Shown piece by piece: positions 43,689 to 52,820 of a DNA stretch of 54,810 nt. Location: positions 1 to 54,810 of the forward strand of contig NZ_BJVK01000015.1 in assembly GCF_007989105.1 (NCBI RefSeq). Direction: 5' to 3'. Both the position numbers and the translations under genes were made by a program. The DNA comes from Lentilactobacillus kefiri (lineage in GTDB: Bacteria > Bacillota > Bacilli > Lactobacillales > Lactobacillaceae). Each line of letters opens with the position of its first letter. Position 1 is the first letter of the stretch. The notes under the pieces were generated by a model that was given only the letters and a program-made list of their open reading frames with translations, was not told the origin of the DNA and searched no databases.

Positions 43689-45485
43689 TTATTTAGGATT
43701 TGCAGCAGTTAAGGTCATATCGCTCCAGAATTCATTGTTCTGTTCTGAAACATCATAACCCTTAACCCGCTTGTTAACTGGGCTCCATGAATAGCTGAAC
43801 TGTTCAGGTGCAACGGCAGCTTGACTGTTCATGTATTCCTGCCACTTCTTGTATTGTTGAACACGGTACTTGGCGTTCCAAGCTTTATTGCTGTTCAAAC
43901 TGTTAAGAAGTTCAGTGTTCTTCTTAGTTGCAAAGTGACCCATGTTGTATGGTGCATCAACACCATACAATTGAGTTGGAGTTGGTTCTGATGAAGTCTG
44001 CCAAGCACCCAAGAAGACATCCATCTTGTTTTGCTTAGGCTTCTGCAAAGTTGCATAGAAACTGTTCATTTCCATTGGTTTGCCGCCGGTCATCTTAACA
44101 TCCAGGCCAGCTTTGTGCCATTGCTGCAAGTAGTACTGATAAGTAGCTTCAGTAGATGATGAACTGCTCATGGCACCAAGATGGATAACCAACTTCTTGC
44201 CGTTTGGATCAGTCCGCCACTTACCGTGCTTCTTATATCCGGCTTTATCAAGTAATGACTTGGCTTTCTTCATATTGTATGGGAAGCCGGCAGCCTTTGA
44301 ATCGTAAACGTCTTTAAAGACTGGTGGAATCAAAGTATTTGCACGCCAGCTCAATCCATTACCAAACTTCTTGGCAACGGCATCAATATCTACCGCATAC
44401 ATCATGGCACGACGCAAGTTCTTGTTGGCCATCTTAGAGTTCTTGTCCATGACGTTCAGACCGGTCTTAGGGTCCATGTGTCCAACATTAAAGCCAAAGT
44501 ATGAATAACTCAAAGCTGGTGTTCCGGCAAGTCCATAATCCTTTAACTTCTTAATCTTAGGATATTGCGCCGAACCGATTCCACCGAGAACAAAGTCATA
44601 TTTCTTTGAATTCAAAGCGGCCACAATGTTGTTCATTGAAACAACTTGAATGGTAATGTGCTTAATTTGAGCTTTCTTGCCCCAGTAGTACTTGTTAGGT
44701 GACCAAGTTGTAGATTCACCTTGGACTTCTTTATCAAGCTTGTAAGGACCGGTAAAGATTGGGTTCTTACGAACTTGCTTAGATGAAGCAAGCTTTGAAA
44801 TTGGTGTGCCTTTGTAGTACTCATAAGGTTCAACACCACCCCAAATGAATGAATTTCTTGAATACTTCATTGAAGGGGCCACCTTGGTTAAATGAATCAC
44901 AACGCTTCGGCCTTTTTGACCATCTGGATATGTAATTCCTGAAATTGTCTTAGCTTTGCCGGCATGGTATGCTGCCATTCCTTTGATTGCGGCAAAGTCA
45001 GATGAATATTGTTGTGAAGTTGTGTCTTTATTACCAATGATTTCGTATGGATACTCGATATCTTTGGCGGTAACTTTATCACCGTTTGACCAACGGGCAT
45101 TCTTACGTAAAGTAATCGTGACGGTCTTGTCTTTTCGGTTGATTCGTTGATTAGCCAACCCACCATCGACAATCTTCCAATCCTTGGTAACATTGAACAA
45201 CTCATCAGCTCCACCTGGTGCACCTGGTGAAAAGACGTCTGAATCTTCAGCGTTTGAAGCTAATGTACCTGAAGCAATACCGGTAAATGGTGCGTCATTA
45301 ACTTCGGCAATCTTCAAGGTACTGTTATTGCCTTCAGTTGTTGCTTTACCTGGGCCACTGTATTTGGCTGACATGGTAATATGTTTGACAGCTCCTGATT
45401 TATCACTGCTCTTATTAGAACATGCGGCCAATGCCATTACGGACATTGTCGCAATTCCAATTGTGAGCCATTTCTTTGTGCTCAT
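43689..45485 (-). CDS. oppA: Oligopeptide ABC transporter substrate-binding lipoprotein
   Basis: Extracytoplasmic solute-binding protein (SBP family 5) of 598 residues, anchored as a lipoprotein: the signal ends in the lipobox ALAACSNKS, with the lipidated Cys near residue 22. Family landmarks are the ridge of DWKIVDGGLANQRIN, VTITLRKNARWSNGDKVTAKD and the C-terminal WSPVNKRVKGYDV. It captures peptides for the OppBCDF channel. ATG at 45485 follows GGAGGGATG; an ATG six bases upstream is too close to that site. It is separated from oppC by 97 bp, which may hold an internal promoter. Last gene of the oppDFBCA cluster. Confidence 0.94.
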   Translation of the reverse strand: MSTKKWLTIGIATMSVMALAACSNKSSDKSGAVKHITMSAKYSGPGKATTEGNNSTLKIAEVNDAPFTGIASGTLASNAEDSDVFSPGAPGGADELFNVTKDWKIVDGGLANQRINRKDKTVTITLRKNARWSNGDKVTAKDIEYPYEIIGNKDTTSQQYSSDFAAIKGMAAYHAGKAKTISGITYPDGQKGRSVVIHLTKVAPSMKYSRNSFIWGGVEPYEYYKGTPISKLASSKQVRKNPIFTGPYKLDKEVQGESTTWSPNKYYWGKKAQIKHITIQVVSMNNIVAALNSKKYDFVLGGIGSAQYPKIKKLKDYGLAGTPALSYSYFGFNVGHMDPKTGLNVMDKNSKMANKNLRRAMMYAVDIDAVAKKFGNGLSWRANTLIPPVFKDVYDSKAAGFPYNMKKAKSLLDKAGYKKHGKWRTDPNGKKLVIHLGAMSSSSSTEATYQYYLQQWHKAGLDVKMTGGKPMEMNSFYATLQKPKQNKMDVFLGAWQTSSEPTPTQLYGVDAPYNMGHFATKKNTELLNSLNSNKAWNAKYRVQQYKKWQEYMNSQAAVAPEQFSYSWSPVNKRVKGYDVSEQNNEFWSDMTLTAANPK

Positions 45486-45582
45486 AAACATCCCTCCAAA
45501 TTATTTGATCATTAACTAATGAAAACTCACCTCAACATTCAAAAAAATGCATCATCTCCTTTAATGTCAAAATTGACGATCC

Positions 45583-46536
45583 TTAATTCTTTTCATTACC
45601 ACGACGTTGAGCAGCATTTGTTGCCCGTCGCATAACTTGACCGACATAACTAATTGAAAGACATAAAATAATAATTTCCAGAGCTGCTGGCAGCCACGTC
45701 CACCAGTAACCGGTGATGTTTTCCGGATCATTGGCATTGGCAATTAAAGTACCAAGTGATGGGGTTCCCATCGGCAGGCCAAAGCCCAAGAATGAAAGCC
45801 CGGTTTCAACACCAATGTTCTCAGCAAATGACAACGTGGTATCAACAATAATCAACGATGAAATGTTGGGCATGATCTCCCGGAAGATAATCTTTAAATT
45901 ACTGGTTCCAGAAGTCTTGGATGCAGCAACATAATCCTTTTGTGATTCAGCAAGTGTTCGTGATCGAATCAGTCGAGAAGTTCCCATCCAATAGAAGATG
46001 GAAAGAATCAGTGTCAAAGTGATGGCATTGTAATGGGGAATGATTGTCACGATAACAATGATGGTCATTAACATTGGAATAATCATCATAAAGTCATAAA
46101 CCCGTTGCATCGCCAAATCGACCATCCCACCAAAGTAACCAGAAACAAGTCCCCAGCAAATACCAAAGGTGGATGAAATAATCGTCAAACCAATCGCAAT
46201 TGAAATCGAGTTTCGCGAACCGACAATTAACTCCTTGGCGATTGAACGGCCACCTGAATCAGCACCCAGCCAATATTCAGGGGTAAATGGCTTGGCATAG
46301 TATCCCATCAGGTTGGTCTGAATCATTTTCGGCGTATTAATGAACAATGAAGCGATAATGACAAATAGTATAAAAAATATCAATACGAATAGCGACACCA
46401 TGGCCGGCTTATCAGCTTTAAACTCACCCCACATGATTCTAGCTCGAGATGGGGTGGCCTCTGCAGCGGCCTCTTTGGTTAACTTTCCAAGGTCTTCGGC
46501 AGAAATTGATGTTGCATCTTCAATATCTCTTTTCAT
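45583..46536 (-). CDS. oppC: Oligopeptide ABC transporter permease OppC
   Basis: Inner-membrane permease of 317 residues. A cytoplasmic N-terminus of about 45 residues is followed by six hydrophobic segments. The EAA loop reads YVAASKTSGTSNLKIIFREIMPN, and the family hallmark GVETGLSFLGFGLPMGTPSLG is typical of OppC/DppC. GAGGGGTGC precedes the ATG. It is third of five permease/ATPase genes, 13 bp behind oppB. Confidence 0.95.
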   Translation of the reverse strand: MKRDIEDATSISAEDLGKLTKEAAAEATPSRARIMWGEFKADKPAMVSLFVLIFFILFVIIASLFINTPKMIQTNLMGYYAKPFTPEYWLGADSGGRSIAKELIVGSRNSISIAIGLTIISSTFGICWGLVSGYFGGMVDLAMQRVYDFMMIIPMLMTIIVIVTIIPHYNAITLTLILSIFYWMGTSRLIRSRTLAESQKDYVAASKTSGTSNLKIIFREIMPNISSLIIVDTTLSFAENIGVETGLSFLGFGLPMGTPSLGTLIANANDPENITGYWWTWLPAALEIIILCLSISYVGQVMRRATNAAQRRGNEKN

Positions 46537-46549
46537 TTCTGCACCCCTC

Positions 46550-47509
46550 CTACTCTATCCGAACTCGTGGGTCAACAATGCTTAAGACAATATCAGAAAG
46601 CAGTGTTCCCATCAGGTTCAAGAATCCATATAACAGAACAAGTGCGGTAATAACGGTGTAATCACGGAAGTTGATGGCATTCAAGAACAGCAGTCCCATA
46701 CCTGGATATGAGAAGACCATTTCAGTAAAGATTGAACCGCCAAGCAATCCGGTAATTGAATAACCTGCGAATGCCGCGATCGGCAGCAATGAGTTTCGGA
46801 AGATGTGGTGACGATAAATATCCTTCATTGGAACACCCTTTGAACGGGCAGTCCGAACGTAATCTGAATGTTTGGCATCAATGACTTCTGATCGCAGATA
46901 CTGAACAATATTAACGGTTCCAAACAATGCCCCCAGTAATCCCGGAAGAATGATGTGCCCGAGTCGGGACATGGTTGTTGCACCAAGCCCGGACGCCGTT
47001 GCGGAAACCGATCCGCTGGTTGGGAACCAGTTCAAAGCGTATCCAAAAATCCAAATACCCAAAACCAACACAACGAAAAATGGAATCGACATTGTTACAT
47101 ATGTATAAACACGTACCAATGTGTCTTGCAATTTACCTTCGTGATGAGCAGCGTATAGACCTAAAGGAAGGCCAATAACGTAGGTCAGGACCATTGTGAA
47201 CAATGCCAGCCACAAAGTGTTGGCACCACGTTGCTGAATCAGTGTGACAACCGGTTCCTGATACTCATAACTCATTCCAAGGTCACCATGGAACAAATGG
47301 ACAACCCAGTTCCAGTACTGCTGGTACCAAGGGTCATACAAGCCGTGGATTTCCATTAAATGGTGAATTTGAGCAGGATCAGCTTTGGGGTTAATCGATC
47401 CGGTAAACGGATCTCCGGGCATCGCTTTTGCGAGCAGGAAAACCAAAATGCTTAAGATAATGAGTTCTGGAATCATAATCAGAACCCGTCGTAAAATTGT
47501 TTTCCACAT
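46550..47509 (-). CDS. oppB: Oligopeptide ABC transporter permease OppB
   Basis: Inner-membrane permease of 319 residues starting MWKTILRRVLIMIPELIILS, with six hydrophobic segments. The EAA loop is DYVRTARSKGVPMKDIYRHHIFRN, and TGLLGGSIFTEMVFSYPGMG is the usual OppB/DppB signature. Its ATG overlaps the oppF stop codon by one base (TGATG), showing translational coupling. Confidence 0.95.
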   Translation of the reverse strand: MWKTILRRVLIMIPELIILSILVFLLAKAMPGDPFTGSINPKADPAQIHHLMEIHGLYDPWYQQYWNWVVHLFHGDLGMSYEYQEPVVTLIQQRGANTLWLALFTMVLTYVIGLPLGLYAAHHEGKLQDTLVRVYTYVTMSIPFFVVLVLGIWIFGYALNWFPTSGSVSATASGLGATTMSRLGHIILPGLLGALFGTVNIVQYLRSEVIDAKHSDYVRTARSKGVPMKDIYRHHIFRNSLLPIAAFAGYSITGLLGGSIFTEMVFSYPGMGLLFLNAINFRDYTVITALVLLYGFLNLMGTLLSDIVLSIVDPRVRIE

Positions 47510-48489
47510 CAGACGTTTACCCCCTCATTTTCAGATTGTTGTTCAAATTCTTTGGCAAGATGCGGTGGCAACGCAACTGAATGAGTTGGCGAAACCTTAA
47601 CAAGTGGGAATGCCATCCCATCCTTGTCATAGTATGTTGACTGTTGTTCTTGATAGATCTTTTCAATTTCCAATCGGTGCTTGCGGTGTTCATCCCGGTG
47701 ATTAACGTTGGTTTCTGGAATGGCTGCCAACAAACGCTTGGTGTAAATATGCATTGGATTATTATAAATATCATCCCTGGTTCCAACTTCCACGATCCGG
47801 CCGCGGGTCATGATGGCAATGTTCTTGCACATATGACGGACAACCCCTAAATCATGTGAAATAAACAGGTATGAGATACCAAATTGGCGCTGAATTTTCT
47901 TCATGAAGTTTAAAACTTGAGCTTGAACGGAAAGGTCCAAGGCAGAAACCGGCTCATCGGCAATAATCAACTTGGGGTGAGTGGCAACCGCCCGGGCGAC
48001 ACCGATCCGTTGTCGTTGGCCGCCAGAGAATTGGTGGGGATATTTGTATAGGGCATCGGCATCCAAACCAACGATATCCAGCAGCTGAAGAACCCGGAGC
48101 TTTTCCTGCTCCTTATCCAAATGTTCGAAGTTACGAAGTGGTTCGGCAATCACATCTTCAATACGTTTCCGGGGATTCAGACTTGAAAGTGAATCCTGAA
48201 AAATCATTTGCACGTCATGGTTGTAATCCAACTTACGGCGGTTCTCACCCTTGGTAACGTCTTTACCTTTATACATGACGCTGCCGGAAGTGGCTTTTTC
48301 CAAACCAATGATGGCTTTGGCAGTCGTTGATTTACCAGATCCCGATTCACCAACCAAGCCGTATGTTTCACCGGCTTCAATGTTGAAAGTAACGCCGTCA
48401 ACAGCCTTAACGTTATCAACAACCCGATTCCAAAAGCCACCACGAATTGGGTAGTGAACCTTTAAATCTTTAATTTCAATTAGACTCAT
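47509..48489 (-). CDS. oppF: Oligopeptide ABC transporter ATP-binding protein OppF
   Basis: ATPase subunit of 326 residues. Walker A GLVGESGSGKSTTAKAIIGL, Q-loop MIFQDSLSSLNPRKRIEDV, signature HQFSGGQRQRIGVARA, Walker B LIIADEPVSALDLS and H-switch FISHDLGVV are all intact, followed by the Opp/Dpp-specific C-terminal segment with YTKRLLAAIP. It overlaps oppD by 14 bases. It pairs with OppD to drive peptide uptake. Confidence 0.96.
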   Translation of the reverse strand: MSLIEIKDLKVHYPIRGGFWNRVVDNVKAVDGVTFNIEAGETYGLVGESGSGKSTTAKAIIGLEKATSGSVMYKGKDVTKGENRRKLDYNHDVQMIFQDSLSSLNPRKRIEDVIAEPLRNFEHLDKEQEKLRVLQLLDIVGLDADALYKYPHQFSGGQRQRIGVARAVATHPKLIIADEPVSALDLSVQAQVLNFMKKIQRQFGISYLFISHDLGVVRHMCKNIAIMTRGRIVEVGTRDDIYNNPMHIYTKRLLAAIPETNVNHRDEHRKHRLEIEKIYQEQQSTYYDKDGMAFPLVKVSPTHSVALPPHLAKEFEQQSENEGVNV

Positions 48490-49507
48490 GTCCGGCGCCC
48501 TCCTTTACTTGGTCTGGAAAATAAAAGTTCTTGTAGCAGGTGCAGCGGACCAGATGATTGTCACCGACATCGTGCATTTTCGGCTGAGCTTCATGGGCTG
48601 AAGCGGGAATCCATGGAATTCGGGGTGCAAAACGGTCACCTTGTTTAGGCATCTTTTGAAGTGACGGCACCATTCCTTGGATAACGTATAATTCATCGTT
48701 TTCATTCTCCCGTTGAGGCATCGAACGCAGCAAAGAACGCGTATAAGGATGCTTGGGTTCGTTAAAGATTTGAGCTGCGGTTCCCTGTTCAACAATTTGG
48801 CCGGCATACATAACTGCAACTCGATCGGCTGTCTCGGCAACGACTCCCAAATCATGCGTAATTAAAATGATTCCGGCATGATTTTCTTTTTGAATATCGC
48901 GAAGGACATCCAAAATTTGAGCTTGAATCGTTACATCCAAAGCAGTCGTCGGCTCATCGGCAATAATCAAATCCGGCTTGCAGGCAATGGCGATAGCGAT
49001 AATAATTCGCTGACGCATCCCACCGGAAAGTTGGTGTGGAAATTGGTGAGCGGTCCGTTCCGGATCCTCAATTCCAACTTGGTTTAAGAGTTCAATGACC
49101 CGGGCATGACGTTGCTGTTCTGTCATCTTCGTGTGATAAATCATGACTTCTTGAATCTGATCTTCAATTCGTTTCAATGGATTAAGGGCAGACAGGGGGT
49201 CTTGAAAGATCATTCCAATCTTGGCTCCCCGAAATTGGTTGTACCCTTTTTCATCCAACTTCAATAAGTCGGTTCCTTCAAAATCAATTTCACCTGAAAT
49301 CTTAGTTTCTTCCGGATCATGCAGGCCCATGATCGTTGTTGCCAAAGTACTCTTACCACAACCGGATTCCCCCACGATTGCGAGGATCTCATCATGTTTT
49401 ACCTCGAGGTTGACGTTTGAAACGGCATCATAGTATTGGCCATTAATCTTGAACGCAGTGCTGACGTTTTTGATGTTCAAAAATTGGTCGCTTTTTGTCT
49501 CAACCAC
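48476..49507 (-). CDS. oppD: Oligopeptide ABC transporter ATP-binding protein OppD
   Basis: ATPase subunit of 343 residues. Walker A AIVGESGCGKSTLATTIMGL, Q-loop MIFQDPLSALNPLKRIEDQ, signature HQLSGGMRQRIIIAIA, Walker B LIIADEPTTALDVT and H-switch LITHDLGVVAE are complete. The OppD-type C-terminal cysteine pair is reduced: one VRCTCYKN site remains. The start is GTG at 49507 with AAAGGAGAT upstream. First gene of oppDFBCA, behind a consensus promoter and a CodY-like box. Confidence 0.96.
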   Translation of the reverse strand: MVETKSDQFLNIKNVSTAFKINGQYYDAVSNVNLEVKHDEILAIVGESGCGKSTLATTIMGLHDPEETKISGEIDFEGTDLLKLDEKGYNQFRGAKIGMIFQDPLSALNPLKRIEDQIQEVMIYHTKMTEQQRHARVIELLNQVGIEDPERTAHQFPHQLSGGMRQRIIIAIAIACKPDLIIADEPTTALDVTIQAQILDVLRDIQKENHAGIILITHDLGVVAETADRVAVMYAGQIVEQGTAAQIFNEPKHPYTRSLLRSMPQRENENDELYVIQGMVPSLQKMPKQGDRFAPRIPWIPASAHEAQPKMHDVGDNHLVRCTCYKNFYFPDQVKEGAGHESN

Positions 49508-49541
49508 GTGAATATCTCCTTTTGAAAATGTATTTATGTAC

Positions 49542-49562
49542 GTTCATTAAAATATGATGAAC
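49542..49562 (-). promoter_or_regulatory. Inverted repeat in the opp leader
   Basis: GTTCAT (49542-49547) and ATGAAC (49557-49562) with nine bases between, located between promoter and ribosome binding site of oppD. It could be an operator or an mRNA hairpin. Confidence 0.4.
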
Positions 49563-49589
49563 AATGTTGTTATTTTTAATTTAAAAAGC

Positions 49590-49618
49590 ATTATAATCTC
49601 ATTGTATTCTCATTTCAA
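49590..49618 (-). promoter_or_regulatory. Promoter of the opp operon
   Basis: Minus strand TTGAAA (49613-49618), 17-base spacer, TATAAT (49590-49595). Confidence 0.8.
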
Positions 49619-49629
49619 ATCATGTTAAG

Positions 49630-49644
49630 GATTTTCTGTAAATA
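49630..49644 (-). promoter_or_regulatory. CodY-box-like site upstream of opp
   Basis: Plus-strand GATTTTCTGTAAATA matches the CodY consensus AATTTTCWGAAAATT at 12 of 15 positions. It lies about 11 bp upstream of the -35, and opp operons are known CodY targets in lactococci. Confidence 0.55.
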
Positions 49645-49661
49645 TTTGATATTTATACATA

Positions 49662-49707
49662 AAAATAGCAGGAAGATCGTATGTTTAACGGTCTTCCTGC
49701 TATTTCT
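49662..49707 (-). terminator. Terminator of the glycosyltransferase operon
   Basis: Stem AAATAGCAGGAAGA / TCTTCCTGCTATTT; T-rich end on the minus strand, after the GT39-like gene. Confidence 0.88.
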
Positions 49708-49725
49708 TAAGATTTTTGATATAGA

Positions 49726-51333
49726 TTAAATCTTATTTGTAATACCTACCATTGGCTTGGATTCACATTTTCTTAGTGAAAAATCAGGAACCATGTAGCT
49801 CATTCCCAGACTACTGATAACCATCCAGGGAATGTAGAAAGCCACTTGATAACGGCTTTGAACTTCAACAGCCATGAAGATCAGCGTCATGCCAATCATC
49901 ACAATCTCATTAACCAGCACCCCGTTTCTCTCCCGAATGCCAGATAAATCATTTGCTTTCGGAATCAGTTGTGAGAACAAGCCGATGAGTACTAAGACCA
50001 GGACAGCTATTTGAAAGCCGGTCACCATATTGGTCAGAAAGCCGATCTCAAATGGCGTTAAATCCTCCCACATATAATTGGGGCGACGGGTATTGTTCCA
50101 GAAAAGAACTGGGCCATAGTCCGGCTGCATCAAAATCTCGTTCTTTCGGAATAAGAAACTCTTCCACTTGCCATTCTTTTTTAAAGCATCTGTGTTGACT
50201 TTCAATTGCTTTTTAAGGACTTCGTCAAAACCACTGAATTTTTCTGCAGGTGTCAGTGTCCGATCATGATTATACTTTTCCAGCTTCTTGACTAATGTTG
50301 AGGACCACATACCACCGGTTTTGACGGTTGTTCCAGTTGCCAGAGTATATTCCTGCCCAATCGATGATTTCGCAATTGGCACACCATATAAGAATTGGTC
50401 AACCTTGGGTTCAATTTGAGTCAGTCCAAAGAATACCAACACAACTGCCAGGATGCCGATTCGTGGCACCCAGATTGCTTTGGCATTTTCATGGCGTTTG
50501 AGCGGTTCTTTGAATTTAAACCAAACAAACAGCCCGTAGGCAATCACAATTACCATTGAAAGTGGCCGAATATTTTGAGCAAAGTACAGGGCGACAACTA
50601 TCCATCCTGCATCCATCCAAAAGTGGCGGTCCTTTAGTGATTGATACGTAACCAATCGATTAATCAAAGACATACTCAGGAGAAGTGCAAACAGCCAGAC
50701 AGGTTCAGCTCCCAGAAGCGTGGTATAAATGTACCAAGTTGGTAGGAAGAAGAATGTTAATGCGGCAAACATCCCGGTCTGGCGGTTAAAAAAGTAACAG
50801 ACAATGTTCATAATTAAAATCGCACTCAAAATGCTGATCCCAATGTTGAACCATTGAACGACCTTTGGTGAATTCACGACAACCTTATAAAGATAGTGAT
50901 AGAAGTTGCCAATATGAATCACATGGGGAAAAATACTGTCCAAATCCAGTGCCCGCAAGCGGTACAGCCACCGCCAACTATCACCGTTGGCCCTGGAACC
51001 GCCCAAAACATTATAGCTCCACATGTCTGAAATGAGGTTCAATCGAAATGAATACAGCATGATGATCTTGGGAATTGACATGATGCTAAGAAACAGCAGC
51101 AGCCAACCCGTGAATCTGGTCGAGAACCATTTTGCCAGATACCACAACAGGATTAAGAAGATGAGGCTGCCAAAGATGGTCCCGATCAACTGGTTGGTAT
51201 TTGCATGAAACGTATCGTACGGAAATTTGTAATAACCGGTAATCGTTCCGGCAAGGGCCCAACCAACTGCAATGATCGCTAACATTGTCACACAAAAATA
51301 CGTTATTTTAATGAGCTTTGGTTGCTTAATCAT
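49726..51333 (-). CDS. Polytopic membrane protein, GT39/PMT-like glycosyltransferase candidate
   Basis: Integral membrane protein of 535 residues with about 11 hydrophobic segments. The extracytoplasmic region after the first helices carries DMWSYNVLGG and later TLLGAEPVWLFALLL, with an aromatic/acidic style reminiscent of dolichyl-phosphate-mannose mannosyltransferase family proteins; a polar loop of about 110 residues (roughly 310-420) faces outside. The typical N-terminal D-E of PMT is not clear, so the enzyme class is tentative. It overlaps the GT2 gene by four bases (ATGA), so the two act together. Such pairs build or decorate surface glycans, with the GT2 partner making the lipid-linked sugar or polymer. 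Confidence 0.65.
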   Translation of the reverse strand: MIKQPKLIKITYFCVTMLAIIAVGWALAGTITGYYKFPYDTFHANTNQLIGTIFGSLIFLILLWYLAKWFSTRFTGWLLLFLSIMSIPKIIMLYSFRLNLISDMWSYNVLGGSRANGDSWRWLYRLRALDLDSIFPHVIHIGNFYHYLYKVVVNSPKVVQWFNIGISILSAILIMNIVCYFFNRQTGMFAALTFFFLPTWYIYTTLLGAEPVWLFALLLSMSLINRLVTYQSLKDRHFWMDAGWIVVALYFAQNIRPLSMVIVIAYGLFVWFKFKEPLKRHENAKAIWVPRIGILAVVLVFFGLTQIEPKVDQFLYGVPIAKSSIGQEYTLATGTTVKTGGMWSSTLVKKLEKYNHDRTLTPAEKFSGFDEVLKKQLKVNTDALKKNGKWKSFLFRKNEILMQPDYGPVLFWNNTRRPNYMWEDLTPFEIGFLTNMVTGFQIAVLVLVLIGLFSQLIPKANDLSGIRERNGVLVNEIVMIGMTLIFMAVEVQSRYQVAFYIPWMVISSLGMSYMVPDFSLRKCESKPMVGITNKI

Positions 51334-52685
51334 CGTCTCACCGCCCCATCCTCAGTACTCGTCATTTCATAGGACTTACCAAGGACTGTCGTCTTGGGCA
51401 TTGATCTGTGAAATGATTTCTGAGCAGTCTTACTTTCGTGAGCAGTTTTCGTCCAGTCACAGCGATTGGTCATCAGGCGATAAAAGGAAATAAAGGCGAC
51501 CGGTGTCAGCATCCACGAATAAAGCAAGTTGCCTGCAATCATGACAACAATGTCACGACGACTAAAGTGATAAGTCGACATTCTCATAAATCGGTTTGCC
51601 ACCAGAATCATCAAATAAGTAATCAGCATTCCAAATAGCAAAACTGCGCCGACCGCCATGATTGTCTTCTGTGGGAACACGAGCAAATGATAGGCCATTA
51701 CGATCGTTGCCAAAAATGAGCTGAACGTAAACAGCATTGAGAAGAACGGCAAAATCATAAAAATAATCAAGTCGGTCTTCAAGCAAGGTGGAATCTTGTT
51801 TGAAAGAAAGACGCATTTTCCATAACGGCGTAAGCACTGCATACCGCCCTGACACCAGCGGACCCGCTGCTTCACTAATGGTCGATAGCTGTTGACACCT
51901 TCCTGAGGCATAAACGTGTTGGCTAAAAAGCCGCCTCTGAATCCGTGAAGCAGGCCATTAATGCTGAACTCCAAATCATCGAGCAACGAGTTATTCCACT
52001 TAATCTGAATAGCCATCTTCAGAGTCATGAACTGACCGTTACCGGATGCAATCGCACTTCCCCAGCCCATCCGAATAATCTGCTGGAGCAAGTTTGGAAC
52101 CCCAAATTCAAATTCCTGCATTAACGTCAAAAAATTGTGAATGTTGCTGATGGCAATTCCGGTTTGCAGCAAGTCATAATTTGAATGGGTAAAGCCATCG
52201 AAAATGTTCAATAGAATTTTAAAGCTGGGCTCTGAATCACTGTCAATCACACCAACGACCGTGTGATTAAAGTCGTGGGTCTGGGTTGTAATCCAATCCA
52301 AGCCGTCATTCAAAGCTTTGCCTTTGCCTTCACGGGCGTGGGGCAGCTTCCTGGTTAAAATATGAACCCGCTGGTTATCTTCAAACTGCTTTAATTTTTC
52401 ATCTGTTCCGTCGTCTGATCCATCGTTAATGACAATCAGCGTCGTCTTGCATGGCAGTGGGCTCATTGCCCTTAAGAGACGGTTAACCGTCACTTCAATT
52501 TCATTCACTTCGTTAAGAGCCGGAACCATGATATACATATGTTGAATTTTTCGTTGGATATCTGCTGAAAAGTGCTCACCGGCATCTTTATGGCAAAAAA
52601 TGTTGAAGAGATTTAGGATGCCAAATCCCCCTGTGCTAAACAGAGAAATAAATAAAAAGATCCAGATAAATGCCCATATTTCCAT
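51330..52685 (-). CDS. Membrane glycosyltransferase family 2 (processive, cellulose/PNAG-synthase-like)
   Basis: GT2 protein of 451 residues: one N-terminal membrane segment (about 5-27), a cytoplasmic GT-A domain, then four or so C-terminal segments. Motifs are VPALNEVNEIEVTVNRLL, VINDGSDDGTDE (first acidic), GVIDSDSEPS (D-x-D, nucleotide-sugar/metal), LLDDLEFSING (catalytic base region) and QRVRWCQGG (the Q-x-x-R-W of processive enzymes). This set fits polymer-forming synthases such as those making PNAG or cellulose. AGGTATTACATG context gives an ATG with GGAGGTA upstream. First gene of the two-gene transcript. Confidence 0.9.
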   Translation of the reverse strand: MEIWAFIWIFLFISLFSTGGFGILNLFNIFCHKDAGEHFSADIQRKIQHMYIMVPALNEVNEIEVTVNRLLRAMSPLPCKTTLIVINDGSDDGTDEKLKQFEDNQRVHILTRKLPHAREGKGKALNDGLDWITTQTHDFNHTVVGVIDSDSEPSFKILLNIFDGFTHSNYDLLQTGIAISNIHNFLTLMQEFEFGVPNLLQQIIRMGWGSAIASGNGQFMTLKMAIQIKWNNSLLDDLEFSINGLLHGFRGGFLANTFMPQEGVNSYRPLVKQRVRWCQGGMQCLRRYGKCVFLSNKIPPCLKTDLIIFMILPFFSMLFTFSSFLATIVMAYHLLVFPQKTIMAVGAVLLFGMLITYLMILVANRFMRMSTYHFSRRDIVVMIAGNLLYSWMLTPVAFISFYRLMTNRCDWTKTAHESKTAQKSFHRSMPKTTVLGKSYEMTSTEDGAVRR

Positions 52686-52732
52686 GTAATACCTCCAAAT
52701 GTCTTAAGCGCATGATTGCAATTTATTATGTA

Positions 52733-52776
52733 AATACAGCAATCATCCCTACCAATGGGAATAATTGCTGTATTAA
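52733..52776. terminator. Bidirectional terminator
   Basis: Stem AATACAGCAAT / ATTGCTGTATT with an inner ATTCCC/GGGAT arm, after the Cna-B protein gene and upstream of the GT2 gene. Confidence 0.8.
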
Positions 52777-52820
52777 ATCAACTGTTGGAATTACTGTGGT
52801 TCATTGATCGCATCGCTTTA

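Noticed and set aside
45486-45582. Seven-codon frame MMHFFEC between oppC and oppA
   Set aside because: The ribosome binding site touches the start codon and the frame is too short to support.
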